Positions 8,380 to 17,946 are shown, numbered from the stretch's first letter. The stretch is DNA of 64,000 bases from an uncultured cyanobacterium (GCA_903858015.1 CAIOGZ010000009.1:1-64000), one strand, 5' to 3'. Made by a program: numbers and translations. Notes: a model not told the origin generated them from the sequence alone.

Positions 8380-9675
8380 ATGGCGCGCACGCGACGGCCC
8401 CTCTGCCTAATGCCGTCCCTGCTGCTGGTAGGGGTGATCCGGCTGACTGGGCTGTTGACGCTGGTGGGGGCGGCGGTTGGGCCCCTGCCGAGCTTCTCCC
8501 AGCCCAGCCTCGCCCCGCCCAGCCTCGCTCCGCAGCCGCCTGGCCAGCCGCCTGGCCAGCGGAGTGAACTGCGGGGCGTGTGGCTCACCGCCAACGACAT
8601 GCCGGTGCTGCGGGATCGCAGCCGCATGCTGGCCACCGTGAATCAATTGGCCGATCTGCAGTTCAACCGGCTCTATGTGGTGGTCTGGAACGGCGGCATG
8701 GCCTATTACCCCAGCCGCGTCAGCGAGGGGCGCCAACTGCAGAACTTCACCTATCGAGGGCTGCAGGGGCAGGACATCCTCGCCGAGCTGATCGCCGCCG
8801 GCCGCAGTCGGGGCCTGCTTGTGGTGCCCTGGTTTGAATTCGGCTTGATGGCACCGCCGGATTCGGAGCTGGCCAAGCGCCATCGAGCCTGGCTGACAAG
8901 CAAGCGCGATGGTGGGCTCACCTCGATCAGCGCCGCCGGGGAGGTGGCCTGGCTCAATCCCTTCCGGCCGGAGGTGCAGCAATTGATCACCGACCTGGTG
9001 CTGGAGGTGGTGGGCAAGTACGACGCCGATGGCATTCAGTTTGACGACCACATGAGCCTGCCGCGGGAGTTCGGCTACGACCCCTACACCGTGGCGCTCT
9101 ACCGCAAGGAAACCGGCCGTGAACCCCCCGCCAATGCCGAGGACGCTGCCTGGGTTAAGTGGCGAGCCGATCGCCTCACCGCCTTCATGGAGCGCCTGGC
9201 CAGGGCGGTGCGCAGGACACGGCCCGGAACAATCGTCTCGATCTCGCCCAACTACTACGCCTTCGCCTACAAGATGCAGTTGCAGGACTGGCGCGGCTGG
9301 GTGCAGCGCGGCATTGCCGATGAATTGCTGATCCAGATCTACCGTTCGGATCTCGAGAGCTATCTGCCCCAGCTCAGCCGGCCGGAGGTGCAGCAGACCC
9401 AGCGCCGTATCCCCACGGCGATTGCCCTGATGAGCGGCCTGCGCAACCGTCCCAATCCGATCGGGCTGATCCGCCAGAAGGTTGAGGCCAACCGTGAGCG
9501 GGGCCTTGGGGTGGCCTTTTTCTACCTGGAGAGCCTCTGGAACCTGGGCCCGGAGCCTGCAGCCGAGCGCATCGCGGCCCTGGCCGAGCTGTTCGGTGCT
9601 GTCGGGCTGCCCGCCCCGGGGCTGCCCCGCCTGGCGTCGCCGCCGCCTTTGCCAGGCCTGGATTCGAGCCCCTAG
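8380..9675 (+). CDS. GHL10-family (UPF0748/DUF187-like) glycoside-hydrolase-like protein
   Basis: A 431-residue protein with an N-terminal hydrophobic signal segment (about 11-30), a Pro/Gln-rich linker, then a TIM-barrel-like domain: ELRGVWLTANDM at its start, a YVVVWNGG strand, VVPWFEFG, and DGIQFDDHMSLP, a likely active-site region with acidic residues. This matches the GHL10 group common in cyanobacteria, thought to act on cell-surface glycans, though the substrate is not established. It is probably exported. The stop is TAG. It is followed by lexA after 75 bases. Confidence 0.85.
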   Translation: MARTRRPLCLMPSLLLVGVIRLTGLLTLVGAAVGPLPSFSQPSLAPPSLAPQPPGQPPGQRSELRGVWLTANDMPVLRDRSRMLATVNQLADLQFNRLYVVVWNGGMAYYPSRVSEGRQLQNFTYRGLQGQDILAELIAAGRSRGLLVVPWFEFGLMAPPDSELAKRHRAWLTSKRDGGLTSISAAGEVAWLNPFRPEVQQLITDLVLEVVGKYDADGIQFDDHMSLPREFGYDPYTVALYRKETGREPPANAEDAAWVKWRADRLTAFMERLARAVRRTRPGTIVSISPNYYAFAYKMQLQDWRGWVQRGIADELLIQIYRSDLESYLPQLSRPEVQQTQRRIPTAIALMSGLRNRPNPIGLIRQKVEANRERGLGVAFFYLESLWNLGPEPAAERIAALAELFGAVGLPAPGLPRLASPPPLPGLDSSP

Positions 9676-9719
9676 GCGGCGGCCAGCGCCAGCGGAACTG
9701 GACAAAGTGACAGCGAAGC

Positions 9720-9733
9720 GGTACACCTGTATC
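9720..9733 (+). promoter_or_regulatory. Probable LexA operator (SOS box) in front of lexA
   Basis: The 14-base sequence GGTACACCTGTATC lies 17 bases before the lexA start. It fits the cyanobacterial LexA box as I remember it (RGTACNNNDGTWCB) at all positions except one, a T where a C is expected. Its place directly before lexA agrees with the self-repression usual for this regulator. The same box was not found by eye before the SRAP gene. Confidence 0.55.
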
Positions 9734-9750
9734 AGCGATGGCCGTTCCCG

Positions 9751-10368
9751 GTGCCCCACTCCGACCAGCAGCCCCTGACCACCGCCCAGCAGGAGCTCTA
9801 CGACTGGCTCGGCACCTACATCCACCGCCACAGCCACAGCCCCTCGATCCGCCAGATGATGGAGGCGATGGGGCTGCGCTCGCCGGCACCGATCCAGAGC
9901 CGGCTGCGCCACCTACAGCAGAAGGGCTGGATCACCTGGCAGGAGGGCCAGGCCCGCACCCTGCAGCTGCTGGGCGGCCAGGCCAGCGGCATTCCGGTGC
10001 TGGGGGCGGTGGCCGCCGGCGGCCTGATTGAAAGCTTCGACGACGCCAAGGAACGCCTCGACCTGGCGCCGGTGCTCGAAACCCGCGGCCTGTTCGCCCT
10101 CACCGTCAACGGTGACTCGATGGTGGAGGCCCACATCGCCGATGGCGATCTGGTGCTGATGGAACCGGTGCACGATCCAACCCGCCTCCGCAATGGCACC
10201 ATCGTCTGCGCTGCGGTGCCGGGCAGCGGTACCACCCTCAAGCACTACCACCGCAGCGGCGGCGAGGTGCGCCTCGAGGCCGCCAACCCGGCCTACGCCC
10301 CGATCGTGTTGCCCCCCGATCAGGTGCTGGTGCAGGGCCGCCTGGTGGCGGTCTGGCGCCAGGTGTGA
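9751..10368 (+). CDS. lexA: LexA repressor / S24-type self-cleaving regulator
   Basis: LexA represses DNA-damage genes and cuts itself when RecA is active. The 205-residue product has an N-terminal winged helix (about 8-70, with SPSIRQMMEAMG and PIQSRLRHLQQKGWI), the Ala89-Gly90 cleavage site within GAVAAGG, the nucleophile Ser123 in NGDSM and the general base Lys164 in TTLKHYH, so it should be cleavage-competent. The GTG at 9751 is the only start that gives a normal N-terminus. The operator-like site just upstream suggests autoregulation. Confidence 0.95.
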   Translation: MPHSDQQPLTTAQQELYDWLGTYIHRHSHSPSIRQMMEAMGLRSPAPIQSRLRHLQQKGWITWQEGQARTLQLLGGQASGIPVLGAVAAGGLIESFDDAKERLDLAPVLETRGLFALTVNGDSMVEAHIADGDLVLMEPVHDPTRLRNGTIVCAAVPGSGTTLKHYHRSGGEVRLEAANPAYAPIVLPPDQVLVQGRLVAVWRQV

Positions 10369-10533
10369 CAGCGCCCCACCCCCCGGCTCCCCGCTAAGCG
10401 GAGGCCACCGCCAAGGTCAGGGCACCGCCACGTTGTAAGCTCACGAAGCGCAAGGCACGGCCCCAGGGTCAGCAGAAACAATGAATCCTCCTAAGGTTTC
10501 ATTCCAGCGTTTCGGCAGCCATTTGCGTCCTAC

Positions 10534-10606
10534 GGGGCCATAGCTCAGCTGGTAGAGCACCTGCATGGCATGCAGGGGGTCAGCGGTTCGAATCCGCTTG
10601 GCTCCA
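10534..10606 (+). tRNA. tRNA-Ala, anticodon GGC
   Basis: The 73-base sequence folds as a complete cloverleaf: acceptor GGGGCCA pairs with TGGCTCC and includes the G3-U70 wobble that marks alanine tRNAs. There is a D-loop AGCTCAGCTGGTAGAGC, an anticodon stem CCTGC/GCAGG around loop ATGGCAT (anticodon GGC), a T-loop GGTTCGAATCC and discriminator A73. CCA is not encoded. A strong terminator follows nine bases later. Confidence 0.97.
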
Positions 10607-10614
10607 TCCTGTCA

Positions 10615-10643
10615 GACTCCTTGCGCCGCAAGGGGTCTTTTTT
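10615..10643 (+). terminator. Rho-independent terminator after tRNA-Ala
   Basis: GACTCCTTGC at 10615-10624 pairs with GCAAGGGGTC at 10628-10637 (ten pairs, one G-U) around the loop GCC, followed by six T residues. Confidence 0.9.
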
Positions 10644-11036
10644 GTTGGTCGGGGGTTACGCAAGCACAAGCAGCCCCGTCGGGACCGAAAAGGGCCAAAC
10701 CATGCGAAAACTGCGGCAAGTGACGAACCGCCCGATGGGCTGGTGCGGTTTGGCCATCGAGTCGCAGCCGTGGCACGGTAACGCCTACAACAGCCCAGCC
10801 AGGGGCGCAGCGACATCATCCAGGCCAGCCGCCGCGCCATCGGCACCGCCGAGCGGGCGATCACCCCGTCTTGGCCCTGCTCCCTCTGCTGCTCCATGCC
10901 CCATCTCCTGTATTCCGAGCGCTTCTGCCTGACGGCCATGGAGCGTCAAGATGGGGCGCCATCCCCTCGTCAGGCCCGGATATGCGCCAACCCTTGAGGC
11001 GGCGACCGTGGCATCGACCACCGGCGCAGGCCCCCC
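10644..11036. other. Intergenic stretch without a recognised gene
   Basis: Between the tRNA terminator and the nucleotidyltransferase lie 393 bases in which no frame gives a protein I recognise. A frame from ATG 10701 covers about 77 codons of low-complexity Ala/Pro/Ser and looks like GC-rich noise. No integrase or repeat of the tRNA 3' end was seen, although a tRNA beside an accessory region is a classic integration point. Confidence 0.5.
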
Positions 11037-12293
11037 GTGCCGACGGTGGGACCTGGGGTGGAGCTGGCCTTGGTTGAGGAACGGGGGGCAAAACCGAGCG
11101 CGATCCCCGCAGCCAGGGCCCATCTCCTTGAGCTGGCCAGGGCCAGACCAGCCCTGGTGGAAGCTCTGCACCAGGTCTTGAATCCAGTGGTGAGTCCACA
11201 GGCCTCGCCACCGGCCAGCGCCCTGGCCCATTTGGGTCAGGAGCTGGCCCTAGGCGCGGTGGGCCGCCATCGGCTAGCGATCGTGCTGGCCCCCCACGCG
11301 GCAGCGCTCGGCCTTCCGCCGCCAATGGCGGCCCAACTGGCGCAGCAGGGCCGCCACCAGCAACGGCTGGCCTTGCCCTTGATCGCCTTGGCCTTGGAGC
11401 TGCTGCCGGCCCTGGAGCGCTCCGGCCTGCGCGCCCTGCTGCTCAAGGGTCCGGCCCTGGCCGTGCAAACCACCGGCCAGGCCTGGGGCCGGGGCGGTGG
11501 CGATCTCGACCTGCTCGTGGCCCCAGGGGATGTCCCCGCCGCGGTGGCCGTGCTCGAGGGGCTGGGCTATACCAGCCCGCCGGGGATGTTTCCCCGCGAT
11601 CTCAGCTCGTTTTGGGGCCGTTACTGCCGCTGGGTGGGCCACGAGCTCAGCCTGCACCGCCCCGGCAGCCCCTGGCTGGATCTGCACTGGGCCCTCACCA
11701 CCGGGCGCGCACCCCACCCCAGTTTTGAGGCCCTCTGGCTGGAGCGGGAGATGGTGAGCCTCAATGGCAAAGCCTTGCCCACCTTGGGCCGCCACCATGC
11801 CTTTGAGCATGGCTGCCTGCATGCGGCCGCCGATCAGTGGATGAACCTCAACCACCTGCTCGACCTGGCTCGCCTGGCGCCGGCGCTGCCTGTTGAGCAG
11901 CGGCAGCGGCTGCGGCGCTTGAAAACCGTGCGCCTCAGCTGCGCCGCCGCCTACGACGCCACCGGCTGCCCTGAGCTGCTGAGCTGCACCGATCCCCACC
12001 GAGCCGATTGCCGCCGCGCCATCGCCCACGCCCGCTGGACCCAGGGGCGGCCCCAGCGGGCCACCGCCGATGGGGCCTGGCATCTGGGCCACTGGTTGGG
12101 CATCGTGATCCATGCTGCCTCGCTCAGCCCCGCACCGATCGACTGGCTGCGGGTGGTGGCCCGCTTCAGCCTGCTGCCGGCCGCCTTCAACGATCCGATC
12201 AGCGGGCGGGACCTGGGCCTGGCAGGGATGCTGCAGGCCCGCTGGCGCCGGCTGCAGCAGCGACTTCAAGAGCGGCGGCAGGAGGATTCGTAG
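11037..12293 (+). CDS. Nucleotidyltransferase-family protein (NTP_transf_5 type)
   Basis: A 418-residue protein starting at GTG. Family features are clear: LLLKGPALA at 135-143, the metal-binding GDLDLLV at 155-161, a WLDLHWAL stretch near 215 and a late EHGCLHAAADQWMNLNHLLDLAR helix pair. This family is found in polysaccharide clusters and in some lasso-peptide clusters, where a member (PsmN of pseudomycoidin) acts on the phosphorylated peptide. Here it lies about 6 kb before the lasso operon and starts a run of three same-strand genes with a beta-helix and a Wzy-like protein. Whether it serves the lasso peptide or a surface polymer is open. The N-terminal 60 residues are unlike the family and the start may be later. 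Confidence 0.78.
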   Translation: MPTVGPGVELALVEERGAKPSAIPAARAHLLELARARPALVEALHQVLNPVVSPQASPPASALAHLGQELALGAVGRHRLAIVLAPHAAALGLPPPMAAQLAQQGRHQQRLALPLIALALELLPALERSGLRALLLKGPALAVQTTGQAWGRGGGDLDLLVAPGDVPAAVAVLEGLGYTSPPGMFPRDLSSFWGRYCRWVGHELSLHRPGSPWLDLHWALTTGRAPHPSFEALWLEREMVSLNGKALPTLGRHHAFEHGCLHAAADQWMNLNHLLDLARLAPALPVEQRQRLRRLKTVRLSCAAAYDATGCPELLSCTDPHRADCRRAIAHARWTQGRPQRATADGAWHLGHWLGIVIHAASLSPAPIDWLRVVARFSLLPAAFNDPISGRDLGLAGMLQARWRRLQQRLQERRQEDS

Positions 12294-12318
12294 CCTGAGC
12301 GATCGCCACGGGCGTCCC

Positions 12319-13896
12319 ATGGCCTTGTCTCGCCACGCCAGCGCCGGCTGGGTTGCCGCCGTGCTGGCGCTGGTCGCCACGGTGCATTACCTGCAACTGC
12401 CCAGCGGCTGGCTGCGCCAGGGCGTGGTGCATGTGGCGCCGGATGGGTTTGATGGCTTCGTGGGGCAGTCGCGCCGCTTTGCGGTGCGCACGATCCAGCG
12501 GGCGGCCCAGATCGCCGAACCCGGCGAAACGATCCTGATCTGGCCGGGGATCTACCGGGAGAGCGTGCGGCTGAAGCGGGGCGGCCTGCCGGGGCGTCCC
12601 CTGGTGCTGCGCGCCGCCGTGCCCGGCCAGGCGGTGATCAGCGGCGGCGCCGATCCCGGGGTGATGGCGGCCTGGCAGTGGCGGCCGGATGGCCCCAGGA
12701 TTTGGAGCACCGCCGTGGCCTGGCGGGTGCTTGGCCTGCGCTGGAACGGCGTTGCGGCCTATCGCGCAGGTTCCCTGGAGCAGCTGCGCCAGATCTGCGC
12801 CAGGCCCGGCGCCTGGCCGGCTTTCAGCTCGGCCGAGCGCAGGCTGTGGCTATGTCTGCCCGGGGGCGAATCGCCCCGGCTCGAGCAGTTGGAGGTGCGC
12901 CGGCCGATGCCTGCCCGCACCCGCTCCGGCGGCCATCAGGTGGCGAGTTTGTGGATCGAGGCGCCCCATCTGGAGGTGAGGGATCTGCGCTTTGATTTCG
13001 TGGTGATGGCGGCGATTCAGCTCTGGCATGCCGATCACGTGCTGATCGAGGGCAATCAGTTCGACACGGCTGATGTGGCGATCAATGACAACGCCTCCCT
13101 GGCGCAGCCCCGGGCGATCCGCATCCGCCACAACCTCAGCAGCTGCTTTCCACTGGTCGAATGGGGCCGCAGCGGCTGGCTGAGCTGGAAGGAGCTCTAT
13201 CCCTATTCCAACTGCTCGTTGGTTTGGCTGCGGGGACAAGACATCGAGGTGGATCACAACATCATTCTCCAGGCCGGCGACGGCATCAAGCTCAGCCCGG
13301 AGGGCGGCAGCAACCGGGCGCGGCAGAATCTGATCGTGGAGAACACCGATGATGCTTTTGAGTTTGATGGTGCAGCGCGTCATCTCAGGGTTGAGAACAA
13401 TCTGATCATCAACCCCTTTGTCGCTTTCGCGATCAGTCCGGTTTCCTCCGGCCCACTGACGATTAGTAACAACATCGTGCTGATTCCGCCCCGCCCGCCA
13501 GGGCTTGGTTATGGCGTCCTGCTGAAGCTGATGGGTGGCCCGAGCCGCCATGTCAGCTTGCGGCGCAATCTTTATATGGGCTACAGCCTCGCCAACGGCA
13601 CAGCCGATTCGCCCCTCACTGACATGCGCATCGAAACCAATGGCTTTGCCCTGCTGACGCCGCGAGATCACGGCCTTGCCCAGGCCGATCAGATTCAGTG
13701 GCGGGCGAATCGCTACCTCGGGCTCTCGTTCGAGCGCTGGCGCCAGGCGCTGGGGGATGCCTCGCTGCTCACCCCTGTGGGCGGGCGGCCCCAGCCGCTG
13801 GGCCCGGTCGGTCCGGCCTGGCTGGACCTCAAGCGCGATCCGGCCGCTGCCCCGCTGCGTCGTTACCGGGGCAGCCCCTGGCTGCTGCTGCGATGA
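12319..13896 (+). CDS. Right-handed parallel beta-helix protein, probably exported
   Basis: A 525-residue protein with one N-terminal hydrophobic segment (about 9-24), so secreted or anchored. Its body shows a DUF1565-like opening (TIQRAAQIAEPGETILIWPGIYRE) and then repeated coils of the form hx(V/I)xxNxI, such as VLIEGNQFDTADVAINDNAS, IEVDHNIILQAGDGIKL and LRVENNLIINP. This is the fold of pectate-lyase-like and polysaccharide-modifying enzymes. It sits 25 bases after the nucleotidyltransferase, and its stop overlaps the next ATG (ATGA), so the two genes are probably co-translated. A role in modifying or binding a surface glycan is inferred; no catalytic residues were assigned. Confidence 0.8.
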   Translation: MALSRHASAGWVAAVLALVATVHYLQLPSGWLRQGVVHVAPDGFDGFVGQSRRFAVRTIQRAAQIAEPGETILIWPGIYRESVRLKRGGLPGRPLVLRAAVPGQAVISGGADPGVMAAWQWRPDGPRIWSTAVAWRVLGLRWNGVAAYRAGSLEQLRQICARPGAWPAFSSAERRLWLCLPGGESPRLEQLEVRRPMPARTRSGGHQVASLWIEAPHLEVRDLRFDFVVMAAIQLWHADHVLIEGNQFDTADVAINDNASLAQPRAIRIRHNLSSCFPLVEWGRSGWLSWKELYPYSNCSLVWLRGQDIEVDHNIILQAGDGIKLSPEGGSNRARQNLIVENTDDAFEFDGAARHLRVENNLIINPFVAFAISPVSSGPLTISNNIVLIPPRPPGLGYGVLLKLMGGPSRHVSLRRNLYMGYSLANGTADSPLTDMRIETNGFALLTPRDHGLAQADQIQWRANRYLGLSFERWRQALGDASLLTPVGGRPQPLGPVGPAWLDLKRDPAAAPLRRYRGSPWLLLR

Positions 13897-15989
13897 GGGG
13901 GGAGGAGCCCAGCAGGGCCGGCCCGGGCCAGGGGGGCGCCAGGCAGAAAGCCAGTTCCAGGCGATCGATCGCCGCGGTTGCGATCGCCGCGGTTGCGGCC
14001 GCAACGGCCGGCCTCGCGGCGGCGATGCTGGTGGCGATCGGATTGATCCTGCTGCTGTCGCGGATCAGTGTCGATCAGCCGCTCGAGAGCCGTGAGCTGA
14101 TCGACTGGGGATGGCGCTGGGGCGGCGTGCTTGCGGTGGGGCTGGCCTCGGCGGCTGGCCTGGGGGGGAGGCCGCCCGCCGGCCCCCGATCCTCCGCCAG
14201 GGTGGCGGCGACGATCGCCACGCTCACCGTCCTGGTCTGCCTGGTTGCCATCGGTCTGGCGGTAGCCGCCGTGCGCCTGGGGCTCTGGGGCCAGGGCTGG
14301 GGGCTGCCCAGCCGCTCCACCTACGCCGCCCAGGTCGCCGCCCTGCCCACGCTGGAGTGGATCGGTTTGCCCGCCGCTGCCCTGGGCGCCTGGCTGCTCT
14401 GGCGGGGGCGCCTGGGGGCCAGCCTGCCGCCCTGGCGGGCGCTGAGCCGGTGCCGGCCCAGCCTCGATCGGATCACCCGGCTGCTGACGCTGGTGATCGC
14501 CCTGGCCGTGGTGCTCAACGGCCTGCCCTTCTGGGCCCGCCGGATTGGCCTGCTCGACCGGCAGGCCTACAGCCGCGATGTCGCCGTGTTTTGCAGCCCC
14601 CCCGTGCAGCCCTTGTGGCTGCCGGCAACCTGCCGCCCCCATCGCCCGTCGAGCGGCCTTGCTTCAGCCCCGGCGCACCGGATCACCCCGGCGGGGCAGA
14701 TCACCCCGGCGCGCCGAATCGACTGGCAGCGTCTTTATCAGATCACGCCGCTGGAGGCGGGGTTGAAGGCGCTGCGCTACGGGGTGGTCGTGCTGCTGCT
14801 GGCGGTTTCCGCCGGCCTGGCGCTTGGCCAGCGGCGATCGACACCCCTGCCGCAGGCGCTCCGTTCGCGGTTGCCCCTACTCCCCCTGCTGGTCTCCAGC
14901 CTGGTGTCTGGGCTGATCAGCCTGCCCCTCGATGGCCTGATCGCCACGCTGCTGAGCGCGGTCTGGTGTCTGTGGATTCCGCAGGCGGCGATCAGCGGCT
15001 GGCTCACAACGGCACGGAGGCTGCAGATCCTGGCGGATGGTGCCGCAGCCCTGGTGCTGATTCAGGTGCCTTTTGTGGTGGTGGAGGCAGCGCGGGGGCT
15101 GCCGCTCCCCTTCGGTGCTCCAGCCGTTGCCTGGTGGCCGACGCGGCTTTCGGGGGTGATCAATCAACCCAACACGCTCGGCGGCCTGCTGGCGGTGAGC
15201 GTGGCCCTGTGCATTTGCGTCTCCGCCCGCCGCTGGCAGCGCTGGCCTCTGGGCCTGGTCGCCTTGGCGATCTCGCTTCTCGCCCGTTCCGGGACGGGGG
15301 TTGTGGGGCTGGCTCTGGTGGCCGTCTGCCTGCTGGCCGCAACGCCGGTCGGCCGCCGCCGGCCTTGGCTGGCGCCTGCTTTGGCTCTACTGGGTCTGCT
15401 GGTTCTGATGCATGGGATGCCGCGGCTGCTGGGGCGGCCGCAGCTGTTGCAATCCCCCGCCGGACGCCTGCGCACGGTGCGCATCTGGCTGCAGCAACCA
15501 CACACCCCGCAGCAATGGATCTTCGGTTACGGCGTCGCCAGCCCCAGGCCCGGTCGCGGCCAGATCCTGAGCGCACCCTCCCCCAAGCCCGGCCCTTCGC
15601 TGAAGCCGGAACCCTCCCTGAAGCGGGGCCCCTCCGTCGATGGCATGCCCACGCTGCTGATCTCCCAGGGCGGCCTGCTCGGCTTGCTGGCGTTCTACGG
15701 GTTTTTGAGCTGGTGCTGCTGGCTGGATCCGCTCTGGCGCCCTTTCTGGATCGTGCTCCTGGCCACAAGCCTCACCCTGAACGTGAGTGAGGTGTTCCCG
15801 ATCGGAGTCTGGATGGCTGTCGGCGCCGCCCGGGTGCTGGCTCCGGGCGGCTGGCTTTGCTCACCAGCCGGCGGGCCTGGCGTGGTTGGGCCGCGAACCC
15901 TGCGATCGGCCTGGTCGTGGATCAGGAGCGGGCGCCGCTGGGGTGGTGGTGGTGCTGCCGTTCCGCCTGCTCTCGATCGCTGGCCTTGA
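13893..15989 (+). CDS. Multi-spanning membrane protein of the O-antigen ligase / Wzy polymerase type
   Basis: A 698-residue protein with at least ten hydrophobic segments, starting at the ATG that overlaps the beta-helix stop. The stretch NQPNTLGGLLAVSVALC followed by a helix ending in LLARSGTGVVGLAL is the (N/Q)PN...G...RSGTG pattern of the Wzy_C/O-antigen ligase family; large periplasmic loops flank it. Such proteins polymerise or ligate lipid-linked glycans. The C-terminal 70 bases overlap the end of the convergent ABC transporter gene. With the nucleotidyltransferase and beta-helix gene it forms a three-gene unit. Confidence 0.75.
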   Translation: MRGEEPSRAGPGQGGARQKASSRRSIAAVAIAAVAAATAGLAAAMLVAIGLILLLSRISVDQPLESRELIDWGWRWGGVLAVGLASAAGLGGRPPAGPRSSARVAATIATLTVLVCLVAIGLAVAAVRLGLWGQGWGLPSRSTYAAQVAALPTLEWIGLPAAALGAWLLWRGRLGASLPPWRALSRCRPSLDRITRLLTLVIALAVVLNGLPFWARRIGLLDRQAYSRDVAVFCSPPVQPLWLPATCRPHRPSSGLASAPAHRITPAGQITPARRIDWQRLYQITPLEAGLKALRYGVVVLLLAVSAGLALGQRRSTPLPQALRSRLPLLPLLVSSLVSGLISLPLDGLIATLLSAVWCLWIPQAAISGWLTTARRLQILADGAAALVLIQVPFVVVEAARGLPLPFGAPAVAWWPTRLSGVINQPNTLGGLLAVSVALCICVSARRWQRWPLGLVALAISLLARSGTGVVGLALVAVCLLAATPVGRRRPWLAPALALLGLLVLMHGMPRLLGRPQLLQSPAGRLRTVRIWLQQPHTPQQWIFGYGVASPRPGRGQILSAPSPKPGPSLKPEPSLKRGPSVDGMPTLLISQGGLLGLLAFYGFLSWCCWLDPLWRPFWIVLLATSLTLNVSEVFPIGVWMAVGAARVLAPGGWLCSPAGGPGVVGPRTLRSAWSWIRSGRRWGGGGAAVPPALDRWP

Positions 15990-17946
15990 GCCGCACGACG
16001 CGATCGGCCTGCTCGATCAGTTCGGCGTCATGGGTGCTCACCAGCACCAGCCGCTGCCTGGAGCGCTCCAGCAGGATCGCCCGCACCCGTTGGGCCGATT
16101 CCGCATCGAGGAAGGCGGTGGGTTCATCGAGCACTTCGACGGGGCGATCCCGCAGCCAGGCCCGCAGCAGGCCGAGGCGATGGATTTCGCCGCCGGAGAA
16201 ATGATCGAGCGCCAGGGGCAGGGGATCGTCGATTCCAGCGGCGCGCTCCAGCAGGTGGGCCAGGCCCAGCCGCTGCAGCCAAGCCTCGATCAGCTGGGGG
16301 GGTTGGGGCCGATCTAGCAGCAGGTTGTGCCGCAGGCTGGCCTCAAACAGCACGGCCCCCTGGGGGGCATAGGCCAGCAGCTGCCGCAGCTGGCGGGCCC
16401 CCGCCGGGCCGCTCAGGCTCGCCTCACCGATCGCGCTGTGGACGCACCAATGGCTGTGCTCCTCCCCCAGCAGGCCGCAGAAGCCATCGAGAAGCGTGGT
16501 TTTGCCGGACCCCGAGGGGCCCACCACCGCCACCAGGCAGCCGGGCTGGAGTTCCAGCCCGGCTGCCGCAGAGTTGGCAGCGCCGCTGGCTGAGGTGGGC
16601 TGCCAGCGCAGGGCGTGCCAGGCCGCGGGCCGATCCAGGGCCGCCCTGGTGGCCGGCGCAAGGGTTGCGCCTGGCTCTTGCTCGGTTGGGGGCCTGAGTA
16701 GTGCACGCTTTTTGCAGAGCTCCTGGTAGCCGCTCAGGGCTCCGAGGCAGTTGCGCTGGCCCCCGATCACGCCGCCCAAGGCGCTGCCGCTGCGGTAGGC
16801 CAACAGGAGGGTGGTGGCGATGTCCGCCGGTTGCAGGTCGGCGCGGCCCCACACCAGCCACACCCCCACCACCGCCACCACCAGGGTGTCGCGCAGGGCT
16901 GTGAACAGGGCCTGGCGCTGCACCGTCTGCTGCAACACCTGCCGGAAACGGCGGTTGTCTTCGGCGAAGCGCCTCAGCAGCCACGCCTCTGCTACCGCAG
17001 CGCGCACCGCCTTGAGGCCATGCAGCCCATCCCCCACGGTGCGCTGCAGGGCGCCGTTGAGCCGGGTTTGGAGGCGGCCCAGCTGCCAGCTGCCGGAGCG
17101 CTGCAGCATGGCCGCGGCAGCGGTGGCCAGCAGGGCGAGCGCCAGCGGAAAGGCCGCCTGACGGCCCACCAGCAGCACGCCACTGGCGTAGAGGACGAGC
17201 GATAGCAGCGCCTGCAGGGCGCTGAGCCCCTGATCAAGGGCATACACGCTGCGGTTGATGTCCGCCATCAGCAGGCCCAGCAACTCGCCGCGGCCCACCT
17301 GCTCCAGGTTCACGGCGGGGGCATGCATCACCTGGCCCAGGAGCTGCTGGCGGAGCCGATCGGTGAAGCCGGAGCGCAGGTGCTCGCGGCCGATGGCGAT
17401 CCAGGCCTGGAGCCCGCCGCGCACGAGCACGAGGGCCACCAGCAGCGCCAGCCCCTGCTGCAACGGCAAGCGAAGCGGCAGCTGCGGGCCCAGGGAAGCA
17501 CCGCCGCCCTGGCCGCCCAGCAGCAGCGAGACGCCCACGCCAAGGCCGGCGATCTCGAGCAGGCTGCTCAAGGCGGTGAACAGGGCGAGGCTCACCAGAT
17601 GGCGCCAGCCCGCCTCCCGCGCCAGCTGCCAGGCCAGGGAGAGGCGGCGCAGGCGGGCCAGGATGGGGGCAATGGGGTCGCTGCGGCGGGGGATAGGGCC
17701 GTTCAGCCTTGAATCCAGAGTTCCGCCCAGGCCGCTGCGGCGCGGCCGATCACCTGAGTTGGGCTGAGTTGGCACGAGTTGGGCTGAGTTAACCCGAAAT
17801 GGACTGTAGTTGCAGGGGCCGTGGTATGGGATGCCCCACAGCTGAAAAGGGCGCGGCTGAAAAAAGGGGCGGAGACTGGGTAAAGAGTCAATCCTGTCAC
17901 GACACCATAAAAAAGTGAGATTGATTGAGCTAAGGTATAAAGCCAA
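15922..17946 (-). CDS. ABC transporter, membrane domain fused to ATPase (candidate lasso-peptide exporter)
   Basis: A half-transporter with membrane segments spread over about residues 100-380 and a C-terminal ATPase carrying Walker A GPSGSGKT, the signature FSGGEIHRL, Walker B VEVLDEPTAFLD and the H-loop STHD. Exporters of this architecture (LanT-, McjD- or MsbA-like) accompany lasso clusters. It is transcribed divergently from the lasso operon with about 250 bases between them. The first 85 or so residues from the outermost ATG at 17946 show no family character, so the true start is probably 150-260 bases further in at a GTG or TTG. The 3' end overlaps the Wzy-like gene by 68 bases. Confidence 0.85.
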   Translation of the reverse strand: MALYLSSINLTFLWCRDRIDSLPSLRPFFQPRPFQLWGIPYHGPCNYSPFRVNSAQLVPTQPNSGDRPRRSGLGGTLDSRLNGPIPRRSDPIAPILARLRRLSLAWQLAREAGWRHLVSLALFTALSSLLEIAGLGVGVSLLLGGQGGGASLGPQLPLRLPLQQGLALLVALVLVRGGLQAWIAIGREHLRSGFTDRLRQQLLGQVMHAPAVNLEQVGRGELLGLLMADINRSVYALDQGLSALQALLSLVLYASGVLLVGRQAAFPLALALLATAAAAMLQRSGSWQLGRLQTRLNGALQRTVGDGLHGLKAVRAAVAEAWLLRRFAEDNRRFRQVLQQTVQRQALFTALRDTLVVAVVGVWLVWGRADLQPADIATTLLLAYRSGSALGGVIGGQRNCLGALSGYQELCKKRALLRPPTEQEPGATLAPATRAALDRPAAWHALRWQPTSASGAANSAAAGLELQPGCLVAVVGPSGSGKTTLLDGFCGLLGEEHSHWCVHSAIGEASLSGPAGARQLRQLLAYAPQGAVLFEASLRHNLLLDRPQPPQLIEAWLQRLGLAHLLERAAGIDDPLPLALDHFSGGEIHRLGLLRAWLRDRPVEVLDEPTAFLDAESAQRVRAILLERSRQRLVLVSTHDAELIEQADRVVRLKASDREQAERQHHHHPSGARS

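Noticed and set aside
10570-10932. Forward frame of 120 codons starting inside the tRNA gene
   Set aside because: It reads through the tRNA and its terminator and has no protein-like character.
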